Positions 9,418 through 18,843 of a stretch of DNA of 64,000 nucleotides are shown here, piece by piece; position 1 is the first letter of the stretch, and every line of letters starts with the position of its first letter. A model generated the notes under the pieces. The model saw only the letters and a list, made by a program, of their open reading frames with translations, was not told the origin of the DNA and did no database searches. Source of the DNA: Melghirimyces thermohalophilus (lineage in GTDB: Bacteria; Bacillota; Bacilli; Thermoactinomycetales; DSM-45169); assembly GCF_900102685.1 (NCBI RefSeq), contig NZ_FMZA01000018.1, forward strand, positions 1 to 64,000, in the 5' to 3' direction. The position numbers were made by a program, and so were the translations under genes.

Positions 9418-10823
9418 AAGAGGAGTGCGGCGTCTTTGGCGTCGTCGGTCATCCCGATGCGGCCCAGTTAACCTATTACGGCTTGCATGCGCTGCAGCAT
9501 CGCGGGCAGGAGAGTGCGGGCATGGTGGTGAGCGCAGGCACCGGCTTCCGCTACCACCGCAGCATGGGTTTGGTCAACGAAGTGTTTAACGATGACATTT
9601 TGCAGGGGATGGCGGGACACAGCGCTATCGGACACGTCCGCTATTCCACCTCGGGGGAAAGCTTATTAACCAATGCCCAGCCCCTAGTCTTTCACCATCA
9701 AGTCGTGGGGCAGTTGGCCTTGGCTACCAACGGTAATCTGGTTAACGCCGCTTCCCTCAAGGAGGCGTTGGAACAGGAGGGTGCGGTCTTTCACACCACT
9801 TCGGATACAGAAGTGATCGCCCGTCTGATCGCTCGGTCCCGCCAGGAAAAGCTGGAGGATGCCGTACAGGAAGCGCTCCGACAATTAGTCGGTGCCTATG
9901 CTTTGCTGATTTTGACCAACGATTGCTTGCTGGTGGCTCAAGATCCTCACGGACTTCGACCACTTGCTATGGGCATGTTGGGAGATGCTTACGTTTTTTC
10001 TTCGGAAACCTGCGCTTTTGATGTGGTGGGAGCGGAAACACTACGGGCCGTGCAGCCGGGGGAGCTGATCACCATCGACCTGGAGGGGCGGAAAGGGGTA
10101 AAGAGCCGCACCTTCGCTTCACCGGCCCCACGGGCGGTCTGTTCCTTCGAGTATATTTACTTTGCCCGCCCCGACAGCGACATCGATGGCATCAATGTTC
10201 ATATGGCCCGGAAAAGCTTGGGGCGACGCCTATACAGGGAATCCCCCGTCGAAGCGGATGTGGTGACCGGGGTACCAGATTCCAGCACATCGGCAGCGAT
10301 CGGGTTTGCCGAAGCGGCAGGCATTCCCTATGAATTGGGACTGATCAAAAACCGCTATGTGGGCCGCACTTTTATTCAACCGAGTCAGGAGTTGCGGGAA
10401 CAAGGGGTGAAGATGAAGCTGTCGGCTGTGCGCAAAGTGGTGGAAGGAAAAAGGGTGGTGATGATCGACGACTCCATCGTCCGGGGCACCACCAGCCGTC
10501 GGATCGTCAAGATGCTGAAGGAGGCCGGCGCCACAGCGGTCCATGTTCGGATCAGCGCCCCGCCCGTCAAATATTCCTGTTTCTACGGCATCGACACCTC
10601 GGACCGGAAGCAGCTGATCGCCGCCGATCACACTGTGGAAGAAATCCGCAAGCTGATCGGAGCTGACAGCCTCTCCTTTTTGAGTGAAGAAGGGTTGGTA
10701 GAGGCGGTGAGACGCCCACAGGAGACGGAAACCTGCGGTCATTGCCTCGCCTGCTTCAATGGAAATTATCCCACGGCGATCGAAGATGCGAAGCCGGTGA
10801 CGACGGGAGGGAATGTCGGATGA
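9387..10823 (+). CDS. purF: Amidophosphoribosyltransferase PurF
   Basis: PurF catalyses the committed step, PRPP plus glutamine to phosphoribosylamine. The 478-residue protein has a 13-residue propeptide before Cys14 in EECGVFG, the N-terminal nucleophile after processing. It has the PRPP-binding motif [16 protein letters not shown]. Cysteines in [15 protein letters not shown] and TCGHCLACF match the four 4Fe-4S ligands of the B. subtilis oxygen-sensitive enzyme. It overlaps purL by 31 bases and purM by 4. Confidence 0.98.
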   Translation: MRDESVFDELKEECGVFGVVGHPDAAQLTYYGLHALQHRGQESAGMVVSAGTGFRYHRSMGLVNEVFNDDILQGMAGHSAIGHVRYSTSGESLLTNAQPLVFHHQVVGQLALATNGNLVNAASLKEALEQEGAVFHTTSDTEVIARLIARSRQEKLEDAVQEALRQLVGAYALLILTNDCLLVAQDPHGLRPLAMGMLGDAYVFSSETCAFDVVGAETLRAVQPGELITIDLEGRKGVKSRTFASPAPRAVCSFEYIYFARPDSDIDGINVHMARKSLGRRLYRESPVEADVVTGVPDSSTSAAIGFAEAAGIPYELGLIKNRYVGRTFIQPSQELREQGVKMKLSAVRKVVEGKRVVMIDDSIVRGTTSRRIVKMLKEAGATAVHVRISAPPVKYSCFYGIDTSDRKQLIAADHTVEEIRKLIGADSLSFLSEEGLVEAVRRPQETETCGHCLACFNGNYPTAIEDAKPVTTGGNVG

Positions 10824-11857
10824 GCGAAGCTTATCGCCAGGCCGGCGTCGATATCGATGCCGGCAATCAGGCTGTGCAACAGATCAAAGATCATGTAAAA
10901 CGGACCCATCGTCCGGAGGTGATAGGAGGAATCGGCGGGTTCGGCGGTCTTTTCCGTCTCAAGGGTTACCGAGAACCGGTGTTAGTATCTGCCACAGATG
11001 GCGTGGGGACGAAATTGAAGATCGCCTTCGCCATGGATCGACACGATACCATCGGGGTGGATTGTGTCGCCATGTGTGTCAACGATTTGGTGGTTCAGGG
11101 AGCGGAGCCTCTCTTTTTCCTGGATTATCTGGCCACTGGCAAGCTACATCCGGATCAGGTGGAAGCGATCGTTAAAGGAATTGCCGACGGGTGTGAAAAG
11201 GCCGGTTGTGCCTTGATCGGGGGCGAGACGGCGGAGATGCCGGGGATGTACAACGGCGGGGAATACGATGTGGCCGGCTTCACGGTGGGAGCGGTGGAAG
11301 CGAGCCGTCTGGCGGATGGACGCCACATCCGTCCCGGGGATGCGATCCTGGGACTGGCTTCCGATGGACTGCACAGCAACGGTTATTCCCTTGTCCGCAA
11401 GGTTTTACTGCGGGACGGGGTAAGTCGGTTGGAGCAGCCAGTTCCCTGGGATGCAAAAACCACTTGGGGAGAGGTGCTGCTGACACCGACTCGCATTTAT
11501 GTAAAAGCTTATCGATCCCTGTTGGAGCAGTTTCAAGTGAAGGGAGGCGCTCACATCACCGGAGGCGGGTTGCAGGAAAATGTTCCTCGCATGCTTCCTC
11601 CAGGCTGTGCCGCCCGTATTGATCGGGGAAGCTGGCCGGTGCCGGATCTCTTTCCCACCTTGGCTGAAGAGGGTGATCTGAACGCCGACGATCTGTACCG
11701 CACCTTCAATATGGGGATCGGGATGGTATTGTTTGTCCCGGAAAAAGAGGCGGACGATGTCCAGCGAGCCGCGATTGAAGCTGGAGAACGGGCGTATCGG
11801 ATCGGCGAAGTGATCCAAGGGGATGGAGTTACCTGGACAGGGAGGAATCCATTTTGA
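10820..11857 (+). CDS. purM: AIR synthetase (FGAM cyclo-ligase) PurM
   Basis: PurM closes the imidazole ring, turning FGAM into AIR with ATP. From the ATGA overlap with purF at 10820 the protein has 345 residues, as in Bacillus. It carries [12 protein letters not shown] at the N-terminus, [22 protein letters not shown], and [13 protein letters not shown], the glycine-rich family signature. The frame is open further upstream inside purF, but without family similarity. Confidence 0.98.
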   Translation: MSEAYRQAGVDIDAGNQAVQQIKDHVKRTHRPEVIGGIGGFGGLFRLKGYREPVLVSATDGVGTKLKIAFAMDRHDTIGVDCVAMCVNDLVVQGAEPLFFLDYLATGKLHPDQVEAIVKGIADGCEKAGCALIGGETAEMPGMYNGGEYDVAGFTVGAVEASRLADGRHIRPGDAILGLASDGLHSNGYSLVRKVLLRDGVSRLEQPVPWDAKTTWGEVLLTPTRIYVKAYRSLLEQFQVKGGAHITGGGLQENVPRMLPPGCAARIDRGSWPVPDLFPTLAEEGDLNADDLYRTFNMGIGMVLFVPEKEADDVQRAAIEAGERAYRIGEVIQGDGVTWTGRNPF

Positions 11858-12462
11858 GCATCGCTGTATTTGCATCAGGAAGCGGAAGTAATTTTGAGGC
11901 TCTGGTCGAACGGTCCCAGTCCCAGGGTTGGCCGGAACCGATCAGTCTGTTGGTCTGTGACCAGCCTGGAGCTCCGGTGTTGGAACGGGCTAAAAGGCTG
12001 GGAATTCCGACTGCGGTCTATCACCCCTCCGATTATAAGAACAAGGCAGCCTATGAGGAGGAGGTGCTCGCCTGTCTGCGGGAGCGAGGGATTCGCCTGA
12101 TTCTCTTGGCCGGTTATATGCGGATTGTGGGACCGGTTCTCTTGCAGGCGTATCGGTGGCGGATATTGAACATCCACCCTTCCCTGCTCCCTGCATTTCA
12201 GGGGAAAAATGCCGTGGAGGAAGCACTCAACTATGGGGTCCGCTGGACCGGGGTCACCGTTCATTGGGTGGATGAAGGGATCGATACCGGACCGATCGTG
12301 GATCAGAAGCCCGTGCTGGTGGAACCGGAAGATACAGTGGACACCTTGCAGAAAAAAATCCAATTTGTGGAGCATAATCTGTACCCCGCGGTGGTTCGCA
12401 AACTGTTGACCGGACGAATCGCTCCGCCGGAGGCTGCTGGCGGAGATCTACATCGAGAATGA
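11854..12462 (+). CDS. purN: Glycinamide ribonucleotide formyltransferase PurN
   Basis: PurN formylates GAR using 10-formyl-tetrahydrofolate. The 202-residue protein starts with the GAR-binding [12 protein letters not shown]. It has [10 protein letters not shown], the catalytic [12 protein letters not shown] (Asn, His) and [16 protein letters not shown] (catalytic Asp). Start is TTG 11854, whose TGA overlap with purM and GGAGGAAT upstream support coupling. AICAR and GAR formylation (PurH, PurN) are adjacent, as in Bacillus. Confidence 0.97.
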   Translation: MSIAVFASGSGSNFEALVERSQSQGWPEPISLLVCDQPGAPVLERAKRLGIPTAVYHPSDYKNKAAYEEEVLACLRERGIRLILLAGYMRIVGPVLLQAYRWRILNIHPSLLPAFQGKNAVEEALNYGVRWTGVTVHWVDEGIDTGPIVDQKPVLVEPEDTVDTLQKKIQFVEHNLYPAVVRKLLTGRIAPPEAAGGDLHRE

Positions 12463-12482
12463 TTACTGAGGAGGAATTAAAT

Positions 12483-14027
12483 TTGAAACCCATCCGACGG
12501 GCATTGATCAGCGTATCCGATAAAACCGGCATCGCCGAACTGGCCGAAAAACTGTCCCGACACGGGGTGGAGATCGTATCTACGGGAGGGACGCGCGAGC
12601 GGTTGGTGGATGCGGGCATCCCCGTGATCGGCGTTTCGGAAGTGACCGGCTTTCCCGAGATTCTGGACGGTCGGGTCAAAACGCTGCACCCTCGGATTCA
12701 TGCCGGGTTGCTGGCGGCTCGCGATCATCAAGACCATCTTCGCCAACTGAAAGAGCACCACATCGATCCCTTCGACTTAGTGGTGATCAATCTGTATCCT
12801 TTCCAACAAACGATCGCCCAACCCGGTGTGACCCGGGAGGAAGCTATTGAAAATATCGATATCGGAGGCCCGTCCATGGTGCGGTCGGCGGCGAAAAACC
12901 ACCGGGATGTCACGGTCCTGGTCGACCCCGCCGATTACGATGAGGTCCTGGAACAGGTGGCTCAGGGTGGAGTCAATCAAGAGACGCGGGAGCGTCTGGC
13001 GGCAAAAGCATTCCGTCACACGGCTGCCTACGATGCCTTGATCGCCCGCTATCTGACGGAACAGACCGGCGAAGAGCACCCGGAGAAATACACGGTCACC
13101 TTTGATAAAGCACAGGACCTGCGCTACGGGGAAAACCCGCACCAGTCCGCCGCTTTTTACAAAGAGCCGCTTCCCCGTCGAGCCTCTTTGGCGATGGCGG
13201 AACAGCTTCACGGCAAACCTCTCTCCTATAACAACATCAACGATGCCAACGCGGCATTGGAGATCGTCTCCGAATTCGCACAGCCGGCTGTGGTGGCGGT
13301 TAAGCACATGAACCCTTGCGGTGTCGGTGTGGGGGATCACCTTGCCGAGGCTTACCGCAAAGCTTATGAGTCGGATCCGGTCTCGATTTTTGGCGGTATC
13401 ATCGCCCTGAACCGGACTGTCGACGAGGAGTGCGCCCGGATGTTGAAGGAGATTTTCCTGGAGATCATTATGGCCCCTGACTTTGAGGAAGAAGCGCTGG
13501 CGGTGTTGAAACAAAAGAAAAATCTGCGGCTGCTTAAGTTGAACGACTTGAAGCGAGGTGGGGAGACGATCGCCGATCGTCTGCAGACGGTACGGGAAGG
13601 GGCCTTGGTTCAGAAAGAAGATATCAAGGATATCCGGCGGGAAGATTGCCAAGTCGTAACCAGCCGGCAACCGACGGAAGCGGAGTGGGAGCAGCTTCTC
13701 TTTTCCTGGAAAATCGTCAAGCACGTGAAGTCCAACGCCATCGTCCTGGCTCGGGACTTCCGAACCACCGGTGTGGGAGCCGGTCAGATGAACCGTGTCG
13801 GCTCCGCGCGCATCGCCATCGAACAGGCAGGAGAAAGTGCAGCGGGCTCCGTATTGGCTTCCGATGCCTTTTTCCCGATGAAAGATACGGTGGAGACAGC
13901 GGCAGAAGCGGGGATCAAAGCGATTATCCAGCCCGGCGGCTCCATCCGGGACGAGGAGTCCATCGAGGAAGCGGATCGGCGTGGGATCGCCATGGTCTTT
14001 ACCCATACCCGCCATTTTAAACATTGA
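12483..14027 (+). CDS. purH: Bifunctional AICAR formyltransferase/IMP cyclohydrolase PurH
   Basis: PurH does the last two steps to IMP. The N-terminal MGS-like cyclohydrolase domain (residues 1-190) shows [18 protein letters not shown] and [14 protein letters not shown]. The C-terminal transformylase has the catalytic [12 protein letters not shown] region and [12 protein letters not shown]. The frame has an ATG at 12459, but TTG 12483 follows a perfect AGGAGG by 8 bases and gives the 514-residue length expected and the usual family N-terminus. Confidence 0.96.
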   Translation: MKPIRRALISVSDKTGIAELAEKLSRHGVEIVSTGGTRERLVDAGIPVIGVSEVTGFPEILDGRVKTLHPRIHAGLLAARDHQDHLRQLKEHHIDPFDLVVINLYPFQQTIAQPGVTREEAIENIDIGGPSMVRSAAKNHRDVTVLVDPADYDEVLEQVAQGGVNQETRERLAAKAFRHTAAYDALIARYLTEQTGEEHPEKYTVTFDKAQDLRYGENPHQSAAFYKEPLPRRASLAMAEQLHGKPLSYNNINDANAALEIVSEFAQPAVVAVKHMNPCGVGVGDHLAEAYRKAYESDPVSIFGGIIALNRTVDEECARMLKEIFLEIIMAPDFEEEALAVLKQKKNLRLLKLNDLKRGGETIADRLQTVREGALVQKEDIKDIRREDCQVVTSRQPTEAEWEQLLFSWKIVKHVKSNAIVLARDFRTTGVGAGQMNRVGSARIAIEQAGESAAGSVLASDAFFPMKDTVETAAEAGIKAIIQPGGSIRDEESIEEADRRGIAMVFTHTRHFKH

Positions 14028-14096
14028 CGACCCGTTAACATACGAACCCTTTCCGGCGTATATATAAAAGACCAGAACGCCGAGGGAGGGTTTGCT

Positions 14097-14375
14097 ATGC
14101 ATATGATTCGATGGTCGCTTATCTTTGTCTTCCTTACGCTTTCCCTCATGTGGCTGACAGTTTACTGGGGCTGGTATGATCCGACCTCCTGGCAATACAG
14201 CATTCGGGTGGCGGGTGGAATCTATTTTCTGCTTGCCCTGGCGATGAGTGGGATCATGTCGATCCCCAGTGTGCGTCGAAAATCCAATCGGACTCCGGAT
14301 GAGCGGGTGGATTGGTCCTTTATCTTTATCGTGGTTACTATTGCGCTATTTGGAATCAGCCTCTGGTTTGATTAA
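14097..14375 (+). CDS. Small membrane protein in the pur operon, unknown function
   Basis: This 92-residue protein is not recognised. Hydrophobic segments at about residues 6-25, 38-55 and 72-90 predict three membrane helices, with a charged loop (RRKSNRTPDERVD) between the second and third. ATG 14097 follows GAGGGAGGG by 6 bases. It lies in line between purH and purD, 69 bases after purH. A purine link (for example base transport) is only positional inference; its small size argues for an accessory role. Confidence 0.7.
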   Translation: MHMIRWSLIFVFLTLSLMWLTVYWGWYDPTSWQYSIRVAGGIYFLLALAMSGIMSIPSVRRKSNRTPDERVDWSFIFIVVTIALFGISLWFD

Positions 14376-14389
14376 CCATGGATTCCGAT

Positions 14390-14600
14390 AGAAGGCGGCC
14401 GGACCGATCCAGCCGCAAGGGGACAAGCCCTGAGACGTTGCTACAAGGAGGGTAGCGTTTGCTCGAAACGACTGGCTGTTCCAGGGCTTAGAAGATAAAT
14501 AAGCTCAGACTTGACGCAAGATTGGTGCTCGATGGATGAAGTGTCAGGTTTCGAGTAAACGTCGCCGTGTCCTGTTATAGGACAAGCATAGACCCCCATA
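14390..14600 (+). ncRNA. Candidate structured RNA between purH and purD
   Basis: No gene occupies 14376-14636. The stretch folds strongly by eye. CGTTTGCTCGAAAC (about 14456-14469) pairs with GTTTCGAGTAAACG over 14 bp with one wobble. Inside lie a 7-bp hairpin GGGCTTA/TAAGCTC and a CTTG-ACG-CAAG hairpin. Outside are GCTAC/GTAGC (14430s-14450s), GCGGC/GCCGC (14393-14415) and GTCCT/AGGAC near 14570-14583. I could not match it to a known riboswitch or to 6S RNA. Confidence 0.45.
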
Positions 14601-14636
14601 ATGCGAACGATACTTCCCCAAAGGCGGTGGCTCAAC

Positions 14637-15911
14637 GTGCGTGTATTGGTGATTGGAGGAGGGGGGCGGGAACACGCTCTCGTTTGGAAATTAAAACAGA
14701 GTCCCCAGGTACAGGAAGTTTATTGTGCGCCGGGCAACGCCGGAATTGGAGAGATGGCCACTTGTGTGCCCATTTCCGTTACCGACGTGGAAGCCTTGGT
14801 TCGGTTTGCTTCCGATCGGCGGATCGAACTGACGGTCGTGGGACCGGAATCCGCCCTGATGGCAGGGGTGGTAGACGCCTTTGAGGCGGAGGGGCTCACC
14901 ATTTTCGGGCCCAAGCGGGCAGCCGCCCGTGTGGAAGGAAGCAAACGTTTCGCCAAGGAACTGATGGAGAAGTATGGTGTACCCACCGCCGGTTACCGTT
15001 CCTTTCATGATCCTAGGGAGGCCATCGCTTATATCCGACGTCAGGGAGCGCCTATCGTCGTCAAAGCGGACGGACTGGCCGCAGGAAAAGGCGTGATCGT
15101 GGCCCAGACGGTGGAGGAAGCGGTGGAAGCCGTCCACCGGATGATGGAAGAGCGGACCTTCGGCCATGCGGGTGAGGAGATCGTCGTTGAAGAGTGCCTC
15201 TTCGGCGAGGAGATGTCCCTGATGGCCTTTGTCGACGGGGAGACGGTCCGCCCGATGGTGCCTGCCCAGGATCATAAGCCGGTCTATGAAGGGAATCAGG
15301 GCCCCAACACCGGCGGGATGGGGGCCTATAGCCCAGTGCCTCATATTGGGGACAGCCAGATCCAGCAGGCGCTCTCAGAGATCCTCATACCGATGGCCCG
15401 GGGAATGGCCCGAGAGGGGTTATCCTTTCAGGGGGTTCTTTATGCGGGACTGATGATGACGGAGATGGGGCCGCGGGTGATCGAGTTTAACGCCCGCTTC
15501 GGCGATCCGGAAACCCAGGTCGTGCTCCCTCGTCTCGACGGAGATCTGGCGGATATTCTGCTGGCGACAGCGACAAGGTCTCTGGCGAAAGCGGAACTCG
15601 CTTGGAAAAGAGAGGCGGCAGTCTGTGTGGTGATGACCTCCCGTGGTTATCCCGGCTCCTACGAAAAAGGAAAGGTGATCCAAGGGTTGCCCAAAGCGTG
15701 TGAGGAGGCGGTCGTCTTTCACGCCGGGACCGCCACGATTGACCAGCAGCTGGTTACCGCAGGTGGCAGGGTTTTGGGCGTGACCTCACTGGGAACGGAC
15801 CTGGAAGGGGCGAGACAGTCGGTCTACAAGACCCTGGGCAACATCCGCTTTGAAGGGGCCCATTTCCGGCGGGATATTGCCACAGCTTTTTGTGGGGTGA
15901 AAACCAAGTAA
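14637..15911 (+). CDS. purD: Phosphoribosylamine-glycine ligase PurD
   Basis: PurD is the ATP-grasp ligase making GAR from phosphoribosylamine and glycine. The protein begins MRVLVIGGGGREHALVWK and has the ATP-grasp loop VKADGLAAGKGVIVA, EEMSLMAFVDG, QGPNTGGMGAYSP and EFNARFGDPETQ for metal binding. An upstream ATG at 14601 is in frame, but GTG 14637 follows AAGGCGGTGG by 6 bases and yields 424 residues, the family length. It is the last pur gene, separated from purH by the small membrane gene and a structured stretch, and followed by a terminator. Confidence 0.97.
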   Translation: MRVLVIGGGGREHALVWKLKQSPQVQEVYCAPGNAGIGEMATCVPISVTDVEALVRFASDRRIELTVVGPESALMAGVVDAFEAEGLTIFGPKRAAARVEGSKRFAKELMEKYGVPTAGYRSFHDPREAIAYIRRQGAPIVVKADGLAAGKGVIVAQTVEEAVEAVHRMMEERTFGHAGEEIVVEECLFGEEMSLMAFVDGETVRPMVPAQDHKPVYEGNQGPNTGGMGAYSPVPHIGDSQIQQALSEILIPMARGMAREGLSFQGVLYAGLMMTEMGPRVIEFNARFGDPETQVVLPRLDGDLADILLATATRSLAKAELAWKREAAVCVVMTSRGYPGSYEKGKVIQGLPKACEEAVVFHAGTATIDQQLVTAGGRVLGVTSLGTDLEGARQSVYKTLGNIRFEGAHFRRDIATAFCGVKTK

Positions 15912-15927
15912 ATATTTCCTTGAAAAG

Positions 15928-15959
15928 TAAAAACCACCTCTGTTTCGGGGTGGTTTTTA
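15928..15959 (+). terminator. Terminator of the pur operon
   Basis: AAAAACCACC(TC) and (GG)GGTGGTTTTT form a stem around TGTTTC, 17 bases after purD. Confidence 0.92.
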
Positions 15960-16190
15960 CGAGGGAGACTATCGAGGTAGTTTTGAGAGACGGATGGATG
16001 AAGAGTCCCGATTTTTGGTTGAACTCTCTACGTGAAAAGCACTATTTCAGGGACTGGACCCCCGCAAACCTTCTTGTAAGTGGTAAGATAAATACGTGGA
16101 AGGTTCTTTTCCAAATCTTCATAAGAGTGGCCGAGTGTGGCGGGGTGCATTTGTATAAAGTTTAACAAGAGAGAGAGGTCAATTGTAGAT

Positions 16191-16239
16191 TTGATAGGAC
16201 CGTGATATCATGTTAGCATGACTGACTGTGGTACCACAG
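16191..16239 (+). promoter_or_regulatory. Possible promoter and palindromic operator of the surface-polymer cluster
   Basis: The gap 15960-16264 holds no convincing gene. TTGATA (16191-16196) and TAGCAT (16214-16219) are 17 bases apart. Just downstream, near the expected start of transcription, is a perfect 14-bp palindrome CTGTGGTACCACAG (16226-16239), a plausible repressor site. The -10 is weak. Confidence 0.4.
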
Positions 16240-16279
16240 GGCAGTAGAGAGCAGGTGATTCACCATCGAGCGCAAACCC

Positions 16280-17329
16280 TTGGTATTTTCATTTTTACTG
16301 GTTGTAAGAAATGAGGAACAGCATATAGAAAACCTGCTGGAAGCCATCATGAATCAGGACTTTCCGCAGGAACAATATGAAGTGATCGTCATTGACGGGG
16401 AATCGGATGACCGGACTCTGCAGATTATTGAACAGATGCAGGAACGCTATCCGGAACGGATCCTCCTCCTTTCCAATCCCGGCAGAACCCTGGCTAAGGG
16501 ATGGAACATCGGGATTCAACACGCGGAAGGGGAGTACGTGATCCGGGTGGACGGACACAGCCAGATTCCTGTCGATTTTCTTTCCAGCACTTATCGGGTG
16601 GCCCGGCGGGTGCCGGAGGCCTCCTGTGTGGGCGGCGTGGTCGAAACGAAGGGAACCGGTTTTTGGGGGGAAGTCAATGCCTATGTGTACTCCCATCCCT
16701 TCGGTGTGGGCAACTCTAAGTTTCGTACCACCAAAAAAGATTGGGAAGGCTATGTAGACACCGTTCCCTACGCCGCATACAAACGGGAGATCTTCGATGA
16801 GGTCGGCTACTTCGATGAACAGCTTAAGCGAAACGAGGACTTGGAGATGCATGCCCGGATTCGCAGGAACGGGGGCTCTTTCTTCCTGTCCACTGCGATC
16901 CGTTCTGTCTACTTTGTACGGAACACCCTGCCGGCTTTTCTCCATAAATCATACAGCGACGGAAAATGGACCATGGTTGCCAGCAGACAGGGACAGGGCG
17001 TCCTCCGTTGGCGGCATTACATTCCACTGATCATGGTGTTGATGTCCTTGATCTTAGGGGTCACTTCCTTTTTCAGCCCCGTAGCGCTGACGACGTTGTC
17101 CGCACTCATCCTTGTTTATTTTTTCCTTCTGGTCAGCTCCTCCCGGGGAGTGATTCGGGAAAAAGGTTGGAAATACGTCTTCCCCTGTATGTTGTCCTTT
17201 TTGTTGTTACATTTCAGCCGTGGCCTCGGATCGGCTGCCGGCTTGCTGAGCAAGGGATACTGGAAGAGTGACCGGGTATATGATAAGGAGCGGCGATATG
17301 ATGGAAAAGCGACCAACATTGCCCGTTGA
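16280..17329 (+). CDS. Family 2 glycosyltransferase with membrane domain
   Basis: This is a GT2 (GT-A fold) glycosyltransferase acting at the cytoplasmic membrane. Residues ~1-230 hold the catalytic domain, with VVRNEEQHIENLLEAI, DGESDDRT for nucleotide-sugar binding, and RVDGH as the DxD-like metal motif. ED(LEMHARIRRNGG) supplies the likely catalytic base. Residues ~250-325 carry about three membrane helices, as in ExoA-like enzymes. TTG 16280 is the first conventional start. The best ribosome-binding spacing (AGGTG, 7 bases) instead points to ATC 16265, which would add IERKP. It opens a seven-gene cluster and overlaps the next gene by 32 bases. Acceptor and donor are unknown. Confidence 0.88.
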   Translation: MVFSFLLVVRNEEQHIENLLEAIMNQDFPQEQYEVIVIDGESDDRTLQIIEQMQERYPERILLLSNPGRTLAKGWNIGIQHAEGEYVIRVDGHSQIPVDFLSSTYRVARRVPEASCVGGVVETKGTGFWGEVNAYVYSHPFGVGNSKFRTTKKDWEGYVDTVPYAAYKREIFDEVGYFDEQLKRNEDLEMHARIRRNGGSFFLSTAIRSVYFVRNTLPAFLHKSYSDGKWTMVASRQGQGVLRWRHYIPLIMVLMSLILGVTSFFSPVALTTLSALILVYFFLLVSSSRGVIREKGWKYVFPCMLSFLLLHFSRGLGSAAGLLSKGYWKSDRVYDKERRYDGKATNIAR

Positions 17330-18047
17330 CAGTGAGCGGGTCCGTTTCTTGCGGTCACTCTGTCAAAAGCCAAGGCATATGGAGGAGATCTGGTCCTGGT
17401 ATGTATTACGAAGGGTTTCCATTTATGTGACCTTGGCATTGGGCCGAACCCCGGTAACACCGAACGGGATCAGTTGGTCCAGCCTCTTTTTTTTCGCGGT
17501 GACCGGCTGGTTCCTGTTGTCGGGTGAGATGTGGGGGTATCTGTTAGCGGTGCTGTTCTACAATTTGGGTTATCTCTGTGATTGCCTGGATGGTGAACTG
17601 GCCCGCTTAAAGGAAGTGACCAGCCGGTTGGGAGTGTTTCTGGATACCTTGATCCGGGCGATGAGCATCCCCATCTTGACCGGCGTCTCCTTAGGGTTGC
17701 TCCGACAGATCGAAGGAGTGAAACTGGACCTGTGGGCTTCCTCGTTAATCTATGGGGTGGTCCTTGTCGGGACCCTCGCCTTGTTGGTCCCTCTTGCCTA
17801 CAATTATGTGGGACTGAAGGAGGATGAGGGCGATCCGGTCAGCGATATGCGGACCACATCGTCCTTGATGGAATGGGTGGCGTTTTTCACAGGCATGCCT
17901 GGCTTCTTCGCCATCCTCCTGATATTGACGGCAGTGGAATTTTTTTCAGGTTGGGTCCTCGTCCCCATTCTGTTTATCGGGTTTTTGCTTGTCATGGCCC
18001 TAAAAACCTTGGTCCGCCTGTATCTTACCACAATGAAATTAATTTAG
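17298..18047 (+). CDS. CDP-alcohol phosphatidyltransferase-like protein lacking the catalytic base
   Basis: This 249-residue integral membrane protein belongs to the CDP-alcohol phosphatidyltransferase family, whose members transfer a phospho-alcohol or phosphatidyl group from a CDP carrier. The motif D-x2-D-G-x2-A-R-x8-G-x3-D-x3-D is present as D95, D98, G99, A102, R103, G112 and D116, but the last Asp, the proposed general base, is Arg120. About six membrane helices are expected. ATG 17298 follows AAGGAG by 7 bases. A second, motif-complete family member closes the same cluster, so this one may be a non-catalytic partner or use another base. An inactive remnant seems less likely because the gene is otherwise intact. 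Confidence 0.85.
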   Translation: MMEKRPTLPVDSERVRFLRSLCQKPRHMEEIWSWYVLRRVSIYVTLALGRTPVTPNGISWSSLFFFAVTGWFLLSGEMWGYLLAVLFYNLGYLCDCLDGELARLKEVTSRLGVFLDTLIRAMSIPILTGVSLGLLRQIEGVKLDLWASSLIYGVVLVGTLALLVPLAYNYVGLKEDEGDPVSDMRTTSSLMEWVAFFTGMPGFFAILLILTAVEFFSGWVLVPILFIGFLLVMALKTLVRLYLTTMKLI

Positions 18048-18108
18048 ATTGCAGACGGATTAAAAATATGTAAAATCCACATTACAAAGGAAGAAGGAGT
18101 TGTTTTTC

Positions 18109-18825
18109 ATGAAGGTGGTCATTTTGGCAGCCGGTGTAGGCAGCCGTCTGCGCCCCGAAACGGAAGATAAACCGAAAGCGATGATTCGCGTAGCCGACAA
18201 ACCGCTGGTTCAGTACCAGGTGGAAAGTGTGCGAAAAGCAGGCTTTAAAGACGAGGATATCGTGGTCCTGGGCGGATACAAGATGGAGCGGATTCAGGAG
18301 CACTTTGCAGGCACTTCGATCCAGTTTATCCACAATCCTGAGTATGACACCATGAACAACATTTACTCGTTTTTGTTGACGGAACAAATCGGGGACGACC
18401 TCCTCTTGATCAACTCCGATGACTTTTATGATGACCGTCTCATCCCTGTTATTTTGGATGCCTCGGATCGGACTGCCATCCTGGTAGATACGCACAAGGT
18501 GTTGACAGAGGAATCGATGCGTGTGCAAATGGATTCCGACCATCGCTTGCAATGGATCAATAAGAAGATGGCGTTGGATGAGGGGGATGGCGAATATATC
18601 GGCATCTCCAAACTGGCCCGGCCCGAACTAAAAGTGCTGTATGAGAAAGCCCGGAAAATGATTGATGCCGGTGACACTCAGGCCTGGTACGAAAATGTGT
18701 ATGAGGCCTGCGCTTCCGAGGTGTTGATCAAATGCGTGGACACCGAGGGCTATTCTTGGGTGGAAATCGACGATTTCAATGATCTCGAGACGGCGAAAAA
18801 GCTGGCGTCCCGTGTCCGTTCATAA
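18109..18825 (+). CDS. Phospho-alcohol cytidylyltransferase (LicC-like NTP transferase)
   Basis: This 238-residue nucleotidyltransferase starts MKVVILAAGVGSRLRPETEDKPK, the GxGxRxxP...PK signature that binds NTP. The block HNPEYDTMNNIYSF followed by INSDDFYDD resembles choline-phosphate and inositol-phosphate cytidylyltransferases (LicC type) more than glucose-1-phosphate thymidylyltransferases. The Asp pair would hold Mg2+. It probably activates a phosphorylated alcohol with CTP, giving the CDP-alcohol used by the neighbouring phosphatidyltransferases. ATG 18109 has AAGGAG 9 bases upstream. The substrate is inferred only from context: glycerol-1-phosphate, inositol-phosphate or choline-phosphate are possible. 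Confidence 0.85.
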   Translation: MKVVILAAGVGSRLRPETEDKPKAMIRVADKPLVQYQVESVRKAGFKDEDIVVLGGYKMERIQEHFAGTSIQFIHNPEYDTMNNIYSFLLTEQIGDDLLLINSDDFYDDRLIPVILDASDRTAILVDTHKVLTEESMRVQMDSDHRLQWINKKMALDEGDGEYIGISKLARPELKVLYEKARKMIDAGDTQAWYENVYEACASEVLIKCVDTEGYSWVEIDDFNDLETAKKLASRVRS

Positions 18826-18843
18826 ACCGGGGAGGCGTTTTTT

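Noticed and set aside
12777-14195. 472-codon open frame on the minus strand
   Set aside because: It is opposite purH; GC-rich codon use creates long antisense frames throughout the operon.
14376-14600. 6S RNA, T-box or a known riboswitch between purH and purD
   Set aside because: I compared it with the consensus blocks I know (6S, T-box, SAM, ykkC, ydaO, THF, ZTP) and found no match; it is kept only as an unclassified structured candidate.
15890-16165. 91-codon frame after purD
   Set aside because: It overlaps the end of purD and the pur terminator, with no ribosome site and no recognisable protein.
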